Below the pieces are notes generated by a model. That model did no database searches, was not told where the DNA came from, and saw nothing but the letters and a program-made list of their open reading frames with translations. The translations under genes and the position numbers were made by a program. From Pseudomonadota bacterium (GTDB lineage Bacteria > Pseudomonadota > Gammaproteobacteria > Burkholderiales > Sulfuriferulaceae), in assembly GCA_021845925.1 (NCBI GenBank), contig JAJZUW010000003.1:210683-274682 (forward strand): a stretch of DNA of 64,000 bases, in the 5' to 3' direction. This document shows, in pieces, positions 25,766 to 33,232 of the stretch; position 1 is the first letter of the stretch; every line of letters starts with the position of its first letter.

Positions 25766-25789
25766 TGGCAGAGAAGAGGGCATCAGGAC

Positions 25790-27388
25790 ATGAATACCCG
25801 TAACCGGCCGGAACGGATGCAAAACCGGGTGCAAACTGCACCAGTGGCGATGGCCATGACCAGCGTACCGGTCACCCACGCCCTGGTGACGACCTGGCCG
25901 CAGCGTCCCAGTTTTTGCCCGCCGGGCAGCCATGTCGATGCGCGTGGTGAATGCGTGCCCGATACGGCGGCAACTGGCGCGCACCCCCTGGAAATGGTGG
26001 TGCAGAACCAGAAGCTGGCCGAGTACGAACGGACCGTAAGGGCACGTTTTGCTGCCATCGTGCCAGTGCTGAAACGCATTTCGGCGCTGCAGCATGAAGA
26101 AGATTTTGTTGCACGCGGGCAGTCGATTGCCCGTGAAGAATTCGGTTTTGAATTGCCAGGGCAGGTGCTTGATGATGCCTGGGTGTCCGGGCTGGACATG
26201 AAGCAGCTGTATGGCGAAAGCGTGCTGAGCACCTTCAACCGGCTGGCGGATGGTTTGCCGATGCCGCTTGAACTGGATGCAGAAGAAGCGCGTCGTATGT
26301 TGCAGTTCTTTATTGAATGCGGATTTCACGAGGTCGATTTCAGTCCGTGCGCGGACGGTCGTCTGAAAGGCTTGCTGCAATATATCCTGCGTTTGCCGCA
26401 GGGTGCGGTTCGCCGGGTGCAGTCTTATGCCGGAGCGATGTTTGACGTGGAGAGCAATGTCCGTCACTGGGCGGATACCGAATTGCGTCGCTACCGGGAA
26501 GGCGTGCCAACGTTGTCGGATGCGGGCACCCGCTACCTTAAGGTGGCTGTGTACCACTACAGCAGCTCTGATCCGGCACACGAAGGATGTGCTGCTCACG
26601 GCAGCAATGAACTGGGTGCCGCCGAAGCGGCGCTTGGCAAGCTGAAGGCTTTTCGCACAGCGATCGAGAACCAGTTCTGCTGTGGCGCTTCGGTGGCGAC
26701 CTTGCTGGTTGGTGTGGATACCGATACCGACAGCATCAAGGTGCACATACCGGATGCGCATGGCGAAATGAGCCTGTACCGGCTGGTTGACAATGCGCGT
26801 CTGTATGAAGAAACGGCGGGCATGAAGGCAGACCAGGCCAGAAGTCATCTGCTGGCAGCCATTGACAAGGCGGCAGCAGCCGGTGGCTGGGCACAGGGGA
26901 ATGGTGCACCGGAAGCAGGCATGCGTCGGCTGATTGCCCGGTTGCTGGAAAACAACTGCTCGCAGATCGCCTATGTCAGACAGGAACATGGCGGTCGCTA
27001 TCGGGATATTGGTCACCAGGAACGGCTGATCTGCGTGGGAGAGGGATTTGATACCCTGCAGTTGCGTAATCTGACCTATCTGGCCCAGCTGTATACCGTG
27101 GAAGAAGGTGCAAACGATCTGGATGTGGGCATCCGCATTTTTACCGGACTGAACATCCGTCACGGTCTGCCGGTGCCGATAGCCATCCACTATCGCTATG
27201 ACGCCGACGTACCGGGTGCCCGTGAGCGCGCAGTCGAACGCTGCAGACGGATTCACGAAGCCATCCGCTCCAGGTACAGCCGGCTGGCAGAACAGGGAAT
27301 GATCGCCTGCGGACTGACCGTGCAAGCCAAGAAAGCCGGCAGTCCGCTGGAAAAAGTGGACATCATCGAAGCAGTCGCAGGACATTGA
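25790..27388 (+). CDS. csoSCA: CsoSCA, carboxysomal carbonic anhydrase
   Basis: A 532-residue shell-associated beta-class carbonic anhydrase (epsilon subtype, formerly CsoS3) that releases CO2 for RuBisCO inside the carboxysome. The zinc ligands can be placed at C187, H256 and C267; their spacing (69 and 11 residues) equals that of C173, H242 and C253 in the Halothiobacillus enzyme. The Asp-Arg dyad is D189/R191 in CADGR. The N-terminal region (residues 1-60) is probably disordered and may tether it to RuBisCO or shell. It starts 24 bp after csoS2 and ends 9 bp before csoS4A. Confidence 0.96.
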   Translation: MNTRNRPERMQNRVQTAPVAMAMTSVPVTHALVTTWPQRPSFCPPGSHVDARGECVPDTAATGAHPLEMVVQNQKLAEYERTVRARFAAIVPVLKRISALQHEEDFVARGQSIAREEFGFELPGQVLDDAWVSGLDMKQLYGESVLSTFNRLADGLPMPLELDAEEARRMLQFFIECGFHEVDFSPCADGRLKGLLQYILRLPQGAVRRVQSYAGAMFDVESNVRHWADTELRRYREGVPTLSDAGTRYLKVAVYHYSSSDPAHEGCAAHGSNELGAAEAALGKLKAFRTAIENQFCCGASVATLLVGVDTDTDSIKVHIPDAHGEMSLYRLVDNARLYEETAGMKADQARSHLLAAIDKAAAAGGWAQGNGAPEAGMRRLIARLLENNCSQIAYVRQEHGGRYRDIGHQERLICVGEGFDTLQLRNLTYLAQLYTVEEGANDLDVGIRIFTGLNIRHGLPVPIAIHYRYDADVPGARERAVERCRRIHEAIRSRYSRLAEQGMIACGLTVQAKKAGSPLEKVDIIEAVAGH

Positions 27389-27397
27389 GGTGCTGGT

Positions 27398-27646
27398 ATG
27401 AAGATCATGCAAGTGGAAAAAACGCTGGTATCAACCAACCGGATTCAGGAGATGGGTAACCGTCCGCTTCTGGTGGTGAAAGAAAAAAGTGGTGGTCGCA
27501 GCGTGGCGGTAGATGCGATCGGTTGCATTCCGGGTGACTGGGTCATTTGCGTAGGCAGTTCGGCAGCACGCGAAGCCGCAGGTGCGAAGGACTTTCCGAG
27601 CGACCTGACCATCATTGGCATCATCGATCGCTGGGAGGAGGCATGA
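27398..27646 (+). CDS. csoS4A: CsoS4A, pentameric vertex protein of the shell
   Basis: An 82-residue bacterial microcompartment vertex (BMV/EutN-CcmL) protein; five copies cap each corner of the icosahedral shell. The typical core is MKIMQVEKTLVSTNRI, then PLLVV, AVDAIGCIPGDWVICVGSSAAREAAG and DLTIIGIIDRW. It begins 9 bp after csoSCA and ends 1 bp before csoS4B. The order csoSCA-csoS4A-csoS4B-csoS1 is the standard alpha-carboxysome order, which supports the A designation by position. Confidence 0.95.
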   Translation: MKIMQVEKTLVSTNRIQEMGNRPLLVVKEKSGGRSVAVDAIGCIPGDWVICVGSSAAREAAGAKDFPSDLTIIGIIDRWEEA

Positions 27647-27647
27647 C

Positions 27648-27905
27648 ATGGACATTATGCGTGTGGTTTCCGATCTGGTCGTTACCCGCCGCATCGCCGG
27701 TCTGCAGAAAATATCCCTGCTGATCCTGGCCGATGCCAAGGGCAAGCTGTCAGTTGCGGTGGATCCGGTTGGCGTGCCGCCGGGTAAATGGGTCATCACC
27801 GCTGCCGGATCAGCAGCACGCTATGCTGCCGGCAATTACAAGATTCTCACAGACCTGACGGTATGCGGAATCATCGATCAGTGGGAAGAAGGTTCGCCAG
27901 CCTGA
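27648..27905 (+). CDS. csoS4B: CsoS4B, pentameric vertex protein of the shell
   Basis: An 85-residue paralog of CsoS4A in the BMV family (MDIMRVVSDLVVTRRIAGL, AVDPVGVPPGKWVITAAGSAARYAAG, LTVCGIIDQW). I start at 27648, 1 bp after the csoS4A stop and after a GGAGG site; a longer frame from 27615 would overlap csoS4A by 32 bp and adds non-homologous residues. Two vertex proteins, A and B, are usual in alpha-carboxysomes, where they seal the shell against CO2 leakage. Confidence 0.95.
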   Translation: MDIMRVVSDLVVTRRIAGLQKISLLILADAKGKLSVAVDPVGVPPGKWVITAAGSAARYAAGNYKILTDLTVCGIIDQWEEGSPA

Positions 27906-27956
27906 CAGGCTGACGTTCCAGGGTGAAAGCATTATTTTTTGGCAAAGGAGAAAAAA

Positions 27957-28265
27957 ATGGCAACTGCAACAACAGGTATCGCACTGGGCATGATTGAAAC
28001 CCGTGGTCTGGTTCCGGCAATCGAAGCCGCCGACGCCATGACCAAAGCTGCTGAAGTTCGTCTGATTGGCCGTCAGTTTGTTGGTGGCGGTTACGTGACC
28101 GTTCTGGTCCGTGGCGAAACCGGCGCTGTCAACGCAGCTGTTCGTGCTGGCGCTGATGCCTGCGAACGCGTTGGTGATGGCCTGGTGGCTGCTCACATCA
28201 TCGCTCGCGTTCACAGCGAAGTGGAAGGCATTCTGCCAACTTCGGCGGATGCACCCATCCTCTGA
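27957..28265 (+). CDS. csoS1: CsoS1, major hexameric shell protein (first copy)
   Basis: A 102-residue single-BMC-domain protein whose hexamers tile the flat facets of the carboxysome. The sequence GIALGMIETRGLVPAIEAAD and the pore region RQFVGGGYVTVLVRG are typical. The start at 27957 has an AAGGAG site eight bases upstream; an in-frame ATG at 27939 would place that site inside the gene. It differs from the next copy mainly at the N-terminus (ATATTG against ATTTNG) and the C-terminus (TSADAPIL against TPSN). High shell-protein demand explains the tandem copies. Confidence 0.96.
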   Translation: MATATTGIALGMIETRGLVPAIEAADAMTKAAEVRLIGRQFVGGGYVTVLVRGETGAVNAAVRAGADACERVGDGLVAAHIIARVHSEVEGILPTSADAPIL

Positions 28266-28318
28266 TCAGCCCATGGCTGGAAAACGAAATTTTATTTGAC
28301 TGGCAAGGAGAAATGAAA

Positions 28319-28615
28319 ATGGCAACAACAACCAATGGTATCGCTCTGGGCATGATTGAAACCCGTGGTCTGGTTCCGGCAATCGAAGCTGCCGACGCCA
28401 TGACCAAGGCTGCTGAAGTACGTCTGATTGGCCGCCAGTTCGTGGGTGGTGGTTACGTGACCGTTCTGGTGCGTGGCGAAACCGGCGCCGTCAACGCTGC
28501 TGTTCGCGCTGGCGCTGATGCCTGCGAACGCGTTGGTGATGGCCTGGTGGCTGCTCACATCATCGCTCGCGTTCACAGCGAAGTCGAAGGCATTCTGCCG
28601 ACGCCTTCCAACTGA
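28319..28615 (+). CDS. csoS1: CsoS1, major hexameric shell protein (second copy)
   Basis: A 98-residue BMC-domain shell protein, nearly identical to the preceding gene from residue 7 to residue 94. The start at 28319 is eight bases after an AAGGAG site; an ATG at 28313 is only two bases from that site and less likely. The third csoS1 gene of some loci, and the double-domain csoS1D, are not in the window. A strong hairpin follows at 28641, before the bacterioferritin-like gene. Confidence 0.96.
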   Translation: MATTTNGIALGMIETRGLVPAIEAADAMTKAAEVRLIGRQFVGGGYVTVLVRGETGAVNAAVRAGADACERVGDGLVAAHIIARVHSEVEGILPTPSN

Positions 28616-28640
28616 GCGCAACTGAAGTGGCAATGACTGA

Positions 28641-28666
28641 CTGTCCGGGATGACCATCCCGGACAG
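28641..28666 (+). terminator. hairpin between csoS1 and the bacterioferritin-like gene
   Basis: A perfect 11-bp stem, CTGTCCGGGAT pairing with ATCCCGGACAG, around GACC. No T-run follows, so it is more likely an mRNA-stabilising or partial-termination element that keeps shell-protein message high relative to the last gene. Confidence 0.5.
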
Positions 28667-28692
28667 CGGGTCAGACCAGGAGGATTGCATCC

Positions 28693-29127
28693 ATGATGAC
28701 AGATGCCAGACTGACAGGCTATCTCAATCGGGCTGCCGCACACGAGCTGGGCGCAGTCCAGCAGTATCTGGCGCAAGCCAGGTTGTTGCACTACTGGGGA
28801 ATACAGGATCTTGCGCAACAGTTTGAAGCCGATGCGCAGGAGGAATTGACGCATTTCAGTCTGTTGGCTGATGCGCTGGTGAGTCTGGGTTCGGCTCCGC
28901 AGGCAGGGTTGCTGCCTGCAGCCCGTCTCGGTCGCACCTTGCAGGAAATGCTGGTGCTCAATTGCGAGCTTGAAGTCTCTGCAATCCGGCTGTACGAAGA
29001 AGCCGCTGGCTATTGCGCTCGCTGGCGGGATGCTCGTCACCAGGAGCTGTTTGCACATCTGGCGCGCGACGAAGCCGAACATCTGCAAATGCTGGAACAG
29101 ATGTTGCGCCAGCCGCGCGCAGCCTGA
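28693..29127 (+). CDS. bacterioferritin-like protein of the carboxysome operon
   Basis: A 144-residue ferritin-like four-helix protein. The iron-ligand pattern is visible: E18 in AAHELGAVQQY, E50-E51-x-x-H54 in QEELTHF, E92 or E94 in NCELEVSAIRLYEEA and the DEAEHLQ helix near the C-terminus. Such short bacterioferritin-like genes commonly close alpha-carboxysome operons; their role is unproven and could be iron or oxygen handling. It ends 6 bp before the converging LysR gene, so it is the last gene of the cso transcript. Confidence 0.88.
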   Translation: MMTDARLTGYLNRAAAHELGAVQQYLAQARLLHYWGIQDLAQQFEADAQEELTHFSLLADALVSLGSAPQAGLLPAARLGRTLQEMLVLNCELEVSAIRLYEEAAGYCARWRDARHQELFAHLARDEAEHLQMLEQMLRQPRAA

Positions 29128-29133
29128 TCATGG

Positions 29134-30048
29134 TCAGGCCGATCCCGGCCCGATCAGGTTGGCAGCCTCCTCCAGCAGAAAACGCCGGAATGCCATGGCG
29201 CTGCCGGACAGGCGTTTTTCGCGGCGATGCACAATGTACCAGTGGCGCCGGATGGGCATGTGCTGCACGTCCAGAACTGCCAGCCTGCGGGCTTCCAGTT
29301 CGAGTTCGACGGTATGCAGTGAAACCACGCCCAGGCCAAGGCCGGCCTGAACAGCCTGTTTGATGGCCTCGCTACTGTTCATTTCCATGCCGGGAATGTA
29401 AGTCAGTTCGTGTTCGGTGAAAAACCGTTCCATGGCAATGCGGGTGCCCGAGCCGGCCTCGCGAACCAGGAATACCTTGTCCCGCAGGCTTTGCAGCGGG
29501 ATGTCGCGTTCGCTGGCAAGTGGATGATCGACGGGGGCAATGACCACCAGCGGATTGTCCATGAACGACTCGGCGATCAGGTCGAGATCGCCGGGCGGCT
29601 TGCCCATGATGGCCAGCTCGATTTCGTTGCTGACCAGTTGCGCCAGCAGGGCCTGACGGTTGGTCACGTCAAGACTGACGGTGACGTCGGGATAACGTTT
29701 GAAGAATGTGGCCAGCAGCTTGGGGGCCACGTAGTTGGCGGTGCTGGCGACGGCAATTTTCAGTTTGCCGCGTTTCAGGCCCTTGAGTTCGGACAGAACT
29801 GCTTCGGCTTCGCCGAGCTGTTCGGCAATGGTACGCGCATAGTGGTATAGCTCGTGGCCGGCTTCGGTGAGAAAGATCTTCTTGCCCAGTTGTTCGAACA
29901 GCGGCATGCCGACGTTGTCTTCCAGCTGGCGGATCTGCATGGAAACCGCCGGTTGGGAAAGATGGAGTTCCTCGGCCGCCCTGGTGAAGCTCAGGTGTCT
30001 GGATACCGACGAAAAAATGCTCAATTGACGGAAGGTTAGATGTAGCAT
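29134..30048 (-). CDS. cbbR: CbbR, LysR regulator of the RuBisCO operon
   Basis: A 304-residue LysR regulator (MLHLTFRQLSIFSSVSRHLSFTRAAEELHLSQPAVSMQIRQLEDNVGMPLFEQLGKKIFLTEAG) with an effector domain carrying NPLVVIAPVDHPLASER and REAGSGTRIAMERFF. It is divergent from cbbL, which is the textbook CbbR position. It has the best claim among the three paralogs in the window to the name cbbR. It would activate cbbLSQO in response to Calvin-cycle metabolites. Confidence 0.92.
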   Translation of the reverse strand: MLHLTFRQLSIFSSVSRHLSFTRAAEELHLSQPAVSMQIRQLEDNVGMPLFEQLGKKIFLTEAGHELYHYARTIAEQLGEAEAVLSELKGLKRGKLKIAVASTANYVAPKLLATFFKRYPDVTVSLDVTNRQALLAQLVSNEIELAIMGKPPGDLDLIAESFMDNPLVVIAPVDHPLASERDIPLQSLRDKVFLVREAGSGTRIAMERFFTEHELTYIPGMEMNSSEAIKQAVQAGLGLGVVSLHTVELELEARRLAVLDVQHMPIRRHWYIVHRREKRLSGSAMAFRRFLLEEAANLIGPGSA

Positions 30049-30255
30049 ATCCCCATGCCAGCGTCACTGGAATTGTTTAGGCATTGGCATATAATGCAAC
30101 CTGCCGGATGGATCTTGCGCCAAAGCATAAGGTCTATATTATCATAACAATCAGGATTATTGACTGTTATTTATGTCGGCGCATCTGCTATAGTTTGGGC
30201 CATGTCGCAACAAGACATAGCCTGGTCTGTTTTTAGTTAATTTGTGGAGGTTGTT
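30049..30255. promoter_or_regulatory. cbbR-cbbL divergent promoter region
   Basis: 207 bp. An AT-rich block at about 30130-30175 contains the interrupted inverted repeat AACAATC-AG-GATTATT, suited to a CbbR tetramer. A -10-like TATAGT lies at 30189-30194 without a good -35 at normal spacing, as expected for an activator-dependent promoter. GGAGG at 30246 is the cbbL ribosome-binding site. Confidence 0.55.
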
Positions 30256-31677
30256 ATGGCAGTAAAAACATACAACGCCGGTGTGAAAGAGTATCGCCAG
30301 ACTTACTGGATGCCCGAGTACACCCCGCTGGACACCGATATTCTTGCATGTTTCAAGATCACACCCCAAGCCGGCGTTGATCGTGAAGAAGCCGCAGCCG
30401 CTGTTGCCGCCGAGTCTTCGACCGGTACCTGGACCACCGTCTGGACCGACCTGCTGACCGACCTGGATTACTACAAGGGCCGTGCGTATGCCATTGAAGA
30501 CGTGCCTGGCGACGACACCTGTTTCTACGCATTCATTGCTTACCCGATCGACCTGTTCGAAGAAGGTTCCGTGGTCAACGTGTTCACCTCGCTGGTGGGC
30601 AACGTGTTCGGTTTCAAGGCAGTTCGTGCCCTGCGTCTGGAAGACGTGCGCTTCCCGATCGCCTATGTGAAGACCTGTGGCGGTCCTCCTCACGGCATCC
30701 AGGTCGAACGCGACGTGATGAACAAATATGGCCGTCCGCTGCTGGGTTGCACCATCAAGCCGAAGCTGGGTCTGTCTGCCAAGAACTACGGCCGTGCCGT
30801 GTACGAATGTCTGCGTGGCGGTCTGGACTTCACCAAGGACGACGAAAACGTCAACAGCCAGCCGTTCATGCGCTGGCGTCAGCGTTTCGATTTCGTGATG
30901 GAAGCCATCAACAAGGCTGAACGCGAAACCGGCGAACGCAAGGGTCACTACCTGAACGTGACCGCCCCGACCCCGGAAGAAATGTACAAGCGTGCCGAGT
31001 ACGCCAAGGAAATCGGCGCACCGATCATCATGCACGACTACATCACCGGCGGTTTCTGTGCCAATACCGGCCTGGCCAACTGGTGTCGTGACAACGGTGT
31101 TCTGCTGCACATCCACCGCGCCATGCACGCCGTTCTGGACCGCAACCCGCACCACGGTATCCACTTCCGCGTGCTGACCAAGATCCTGCGTCTGTCGGGT
31201 GGTGATCACCTGCACTCCGGTACCGTTGTGGGCAAGCTGGAAGGCGACCGCGAAGCAACTCTGGGCTGGATCGACATGATGCGCGAAAGCTTCATCAAGG
31301 AAGACCGCAGCCGTGGCATCTTCTTTGACCAGGACTGGGGCTCCATGCCTGGCGTTCTGCCGGTCGCTTCTGGTGGTATTCACGTCTGGCACATGCCTGC
31401 TCTGGTGAACATCTTCGGTGATGATTCCGTTCTGCAATTTGGTGGTGGTACCCTGGGTCACCCATGGGGCAACGCTGCCGGTGCAGCTGCCAACCGCGTT
31501 GCTCTGGAAGCTTGCGTCGAAGCCCGTAACCGTGGCGTCGCCATCGAGCGCGAAGGCAAGGAAGTGCTGACCAAGGCCGCTGCCAACAGCCCAGAACTGA
31601 AGATCGCCATGGAAACCTGGAAAGAGATCAAGTTCGAGTTCGACACTGTCGACAAGCTGGACGTGGCTCACAAGTAA
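30256..31677 (+). CDS. cbbL: RuBisCO large subunit, form IA (carboxysomal type)
   Basis: A 473-residue large subunit that carboxylates ribulose-1,5-bisphosphate. Active-site residues are in place: K168 and K170 in TIKPK, carbamylated K194 with D196 and E197 in DFTKDDEN, and loop-6 K327 in GTVVGKLEG. The N-terminus ([20 protein letters not shown]) is close to carboxysomal IA enzymes, and Y72, used for CsoS2 binding in Halothiobacillus, is kept. Codon use is more biased (many CTG, CGT, AAG) than in neighbours, which suggests very high expression. I start at 30256 after a GGAGG site rather than at 30244. Confidence 0.98.
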   Translation: MAVKTYNAGVKEYRQTYWMPEYTPLDTDILACFKITPQAGVDREEAAAAVAAESSTGTWTTVWTDLLTDLDYYKGRAYAIEDVPGDDTCFYAFIAYPIDLFEEGSVVNVFTSLVGNVFGFKAVRALRLEDVRFPIAYVKTCGGPPHGIQVERDVMNKYGRPLLGCTIKPKLGLSAKNYGRAVYECLRGGLDFTKDDENVNSQPFMRWRQRFDFVMEAINKAERETGERKGHYLNVTAPTPEEMYKRAEYAKEIGAPIIMHDYITGGFCANTGLANWCRDNGVLLHIHRAMHAVLDRNPHHGIHFRVLTKILRLSGGDHLHSGTVVGKLEGDREATLGWIDMMRESFIKEDRSRGIFFDQDWGSMPGVLPVASGGIHVWHMPALVNIFGDDSVLQFGGGTLGHPWGNAAGAAANRVALEACVEARNRGVAIEREGKEVLTKAAANSPELKIAMETWKEIKFEFDTVDKLDVAHK

Positions 31678-31764
31678 GCATTTGCAGTAGAACGGTCCGC
31701 GTGTGGCCCATCCCGGCGCACGCGGGCGGACTGTACACTGAATACTTTCCCGAAAGGAATATCA

Positions 31765-32121
31765 ATGTCTGAAGTACTGGATTACAAAAGCCGTCTGAGC
31801 GATCCCGCCAGCCGCAAGTTCGAGACCTTCTCCTACCTGCCGGCGATGACCAACGACGAAATCCGCAAACAGGTCGAATACATCGTGAGCAAAGGCTGGA
31901 ATCCGGCTATCGAGCACACCGAACCCGAGCATCTGATGGACTCTTACTGGTACATGTGGAAGCTGCCGATGTTTGGCGAAACCGATGTGACCCGTATCCT
32001 GGGCGAAGCAGAAGCCTGCCACAAGGCCAACCCGAACAACCACGTTCGTCTGGTCGGCTACGACAACTTTGCCCAAAGCCAGGGTGCCTCCATGGTGATC
32101 TTCCGCGGCAAGACTGTGTAA
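31765..32121 (+). CDS. cbbS: RuBisCO small subunit, form IA
   Basis: A 118-residue small subunit, four pairs of which cap the L8 core (L8S8). Family landmarks include [36 protein letters not shown] and [19 protein letters not shown]. It follows cbbL by 87 bp with its own GAAAGGAA site. A strong terminator-like hairpin follows at 32146, which would lower read-through into cbbQ and cbbO and so set the dose of enzyme relative to activase. Confidence 0.98.
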   Translation: MSEVLDYKSRLSDPASRKFETFSYLPAMTNDEIRKQVEYIVSKGWNPAIEHTEPEHLMDSYWYMWKLPMFGETDVTRILGEAEACHKANPNNHVRLVGYDNFAQSQGASMVIFRGKTV

Positions 32122-32145
32122 GCAGCCAACGGCGAGAACAACACG

Positions 32146-32206
32146 CCCCCGCCGTGCACCCGGCCCGTGTTCAGCACAGGACCGGGCATTGCGGGGGTTT
32201 GTTTTT
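32146..32206 (+). terminator. terminator or attenuator between cbbS and cbbQ
   Basis: Stem CCCCCGC (32146-32152) with GCGGGGG (32191-32197), reinforced by an inner CCGG/CCGG pairing, followed by TTTGTTTTT. It is a good intrinsic terminator that probably lets part of the transcription through to cbbQO. Confidence 0.75.
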
Positions 32207-32282
32207 CTTCAAAGACGCCGCAGGGCGACGCCTCTGAAGCAAAACAGACCATACCAGCAGAATCTCGTGAAAGGACAGTGAA

Positions 32283-33086
32283 ATGAGCGACATCATGGAA
32301 CAGTACCGGGTCAAGAAGGAACCTTACTATCGTTCCGTCGGCGATGAAGTGCAGCTGTACGAAGCAGCTTATTCAGTACGCATGCCGATGATGCTGAAAG
32401 GGCCAACAGGTTGTGGTAAAACCCGTTTCGTCGAATACATGGCCTGGAAACTGGGCAAGCCTCTCATCACGGTTGCCTGTAACGAAGACATGACTGCATC
32501 CGATCTGGTTGGCCGCTTCCTGCTCGATGCCAGCGGTACCCGCTGGCAGGATGGTCCGCTGGCCATTGCCGCCCGTCATGGCGCCATTTGCTATCTGGAC
32601 GAAGTGGTCGAAGCGCGCCAGGACACCACAGTGGTGATTCACCCGCTGACCGATGCGCGTCGTGCGCTTCCGCTGGAGAAAAAGGGCGAGCTGATCGAAG
32701 CACATCCGGATTTTCAGCTGGTGATCTCCTACAATCCTGGCTACCAGAGCCTGATGAAGGATCTCAAGCAATCCACCAAGCAACGTTTCGGTGGACTGGA
32801 TTTCAATTATCCGGAACATGGCATCGAACAGGAAATCGTGGCGCACGAAGGCGGTGTCAATGCCGAAGTGGCCGACAAGCTGGTATCGATTGCCGAGCGT
32901 GCACGTAATCTGAAGGGACACGGTCTGGATGAGGGCATTTCCACACGTATGCTGATCTACGCAGCATCGCTGATCGCGCGCAATGTCGAACCCAGCGCTG
33001 CCTGTCGTGTCGCGCTGGTACGTCCGATTACCGATGACCCTGACATGCGTGATGCACTGGATGCGGCGGTAAGCACCTACTTCTGA
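32283..33086 (+). CDS. cbbQ: CbbQ, AAA+ RuBisCO activase subunit
   Basis: A 267-residue MoxR-family AAA+ ATPase. Walker A is GPTGCGKT (residues 40-47), and Walker B follows in ICYLDEV near residue 105. CbbQ hexamers with CbbO remodel inhibited RuBisCO to release tight-binding sugar phosphates. It lies 161 bp after cbbS, beyond a terminator-like hairpin, and 146 bp before cbbO. Its linkage to a carboxysomal form IA RuBisCO fits the cbbLSQO arrangement known in sulfur oxidisers. Confidence 0.95.
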   Translation: MSDIMEQYRVKKEPYYRSVGDEVQLYEAAYSVRMPMMLKGPTGCGKTRFVEYMAWKLGKPLITVACNEDMTASDLVGRFLLDASGTRWQDGPLAIAARHGAICYLDEVVEARQDTTVVIHPLTDARRALPLEKKGELIEAHPDFQLVISYNPGYQSLMKDLKQSTKQRFGGLDFNYPEHGIEQEIVAHEGGVNAEVADKLVSIAERARNLKGHGLDEGISTRMLIYAASLIARNVEPSAACRVALVRPITDDPDMRDALDAAVSTYF

Positions 33087-33101
33087 CGCATCTTCCGGTA
33101 A

Positions 33102-33123
33102 CTGGCGGGTATGACCCCGCCAG
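33102..33123 (+). terminator. hairpin between cbbQ and cbbO
   Basis: Perfect 8-bp stem CTGGCGGG/CCCGCCAG with a six-base loop, 15 bp after the cbbQ stop. There is no T-run, so it is probably an mRNA-processing or stability element rather than a terminator. Confidence 0.4.
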
Positions 33124-33232
33124 ACCCGCGCAAATCGGTTAGGGCTGCGCACTCTACGCGCGTCAGCCGCGGCCAGGAACATGCGCGGCTGCCGGAGCAT
33201 ATCGGAAACCGCTCCCACAAGAGGGAAGAGCT

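Noticed and set aside
24938..27412. 824-codon open frame antisense to csoS2/csoSCA
   Set aside because: It lies opposite two firmly identified genes. It has no ribosome-binding site, and its long length is explained by the GC-rich third codon positions of the real genes.
27957..28615. Tandem csoS1 copies as an assembly duplication
   Set aside because: The copies differ at many synonymous positions, in both ends and in the upstream leader, so they are real paralogs.
30157..31671. 504-codon open frame antisense to cbbL
   Set aside because: Shadow of the highly biased cbbL gene; no start signal or similarity.
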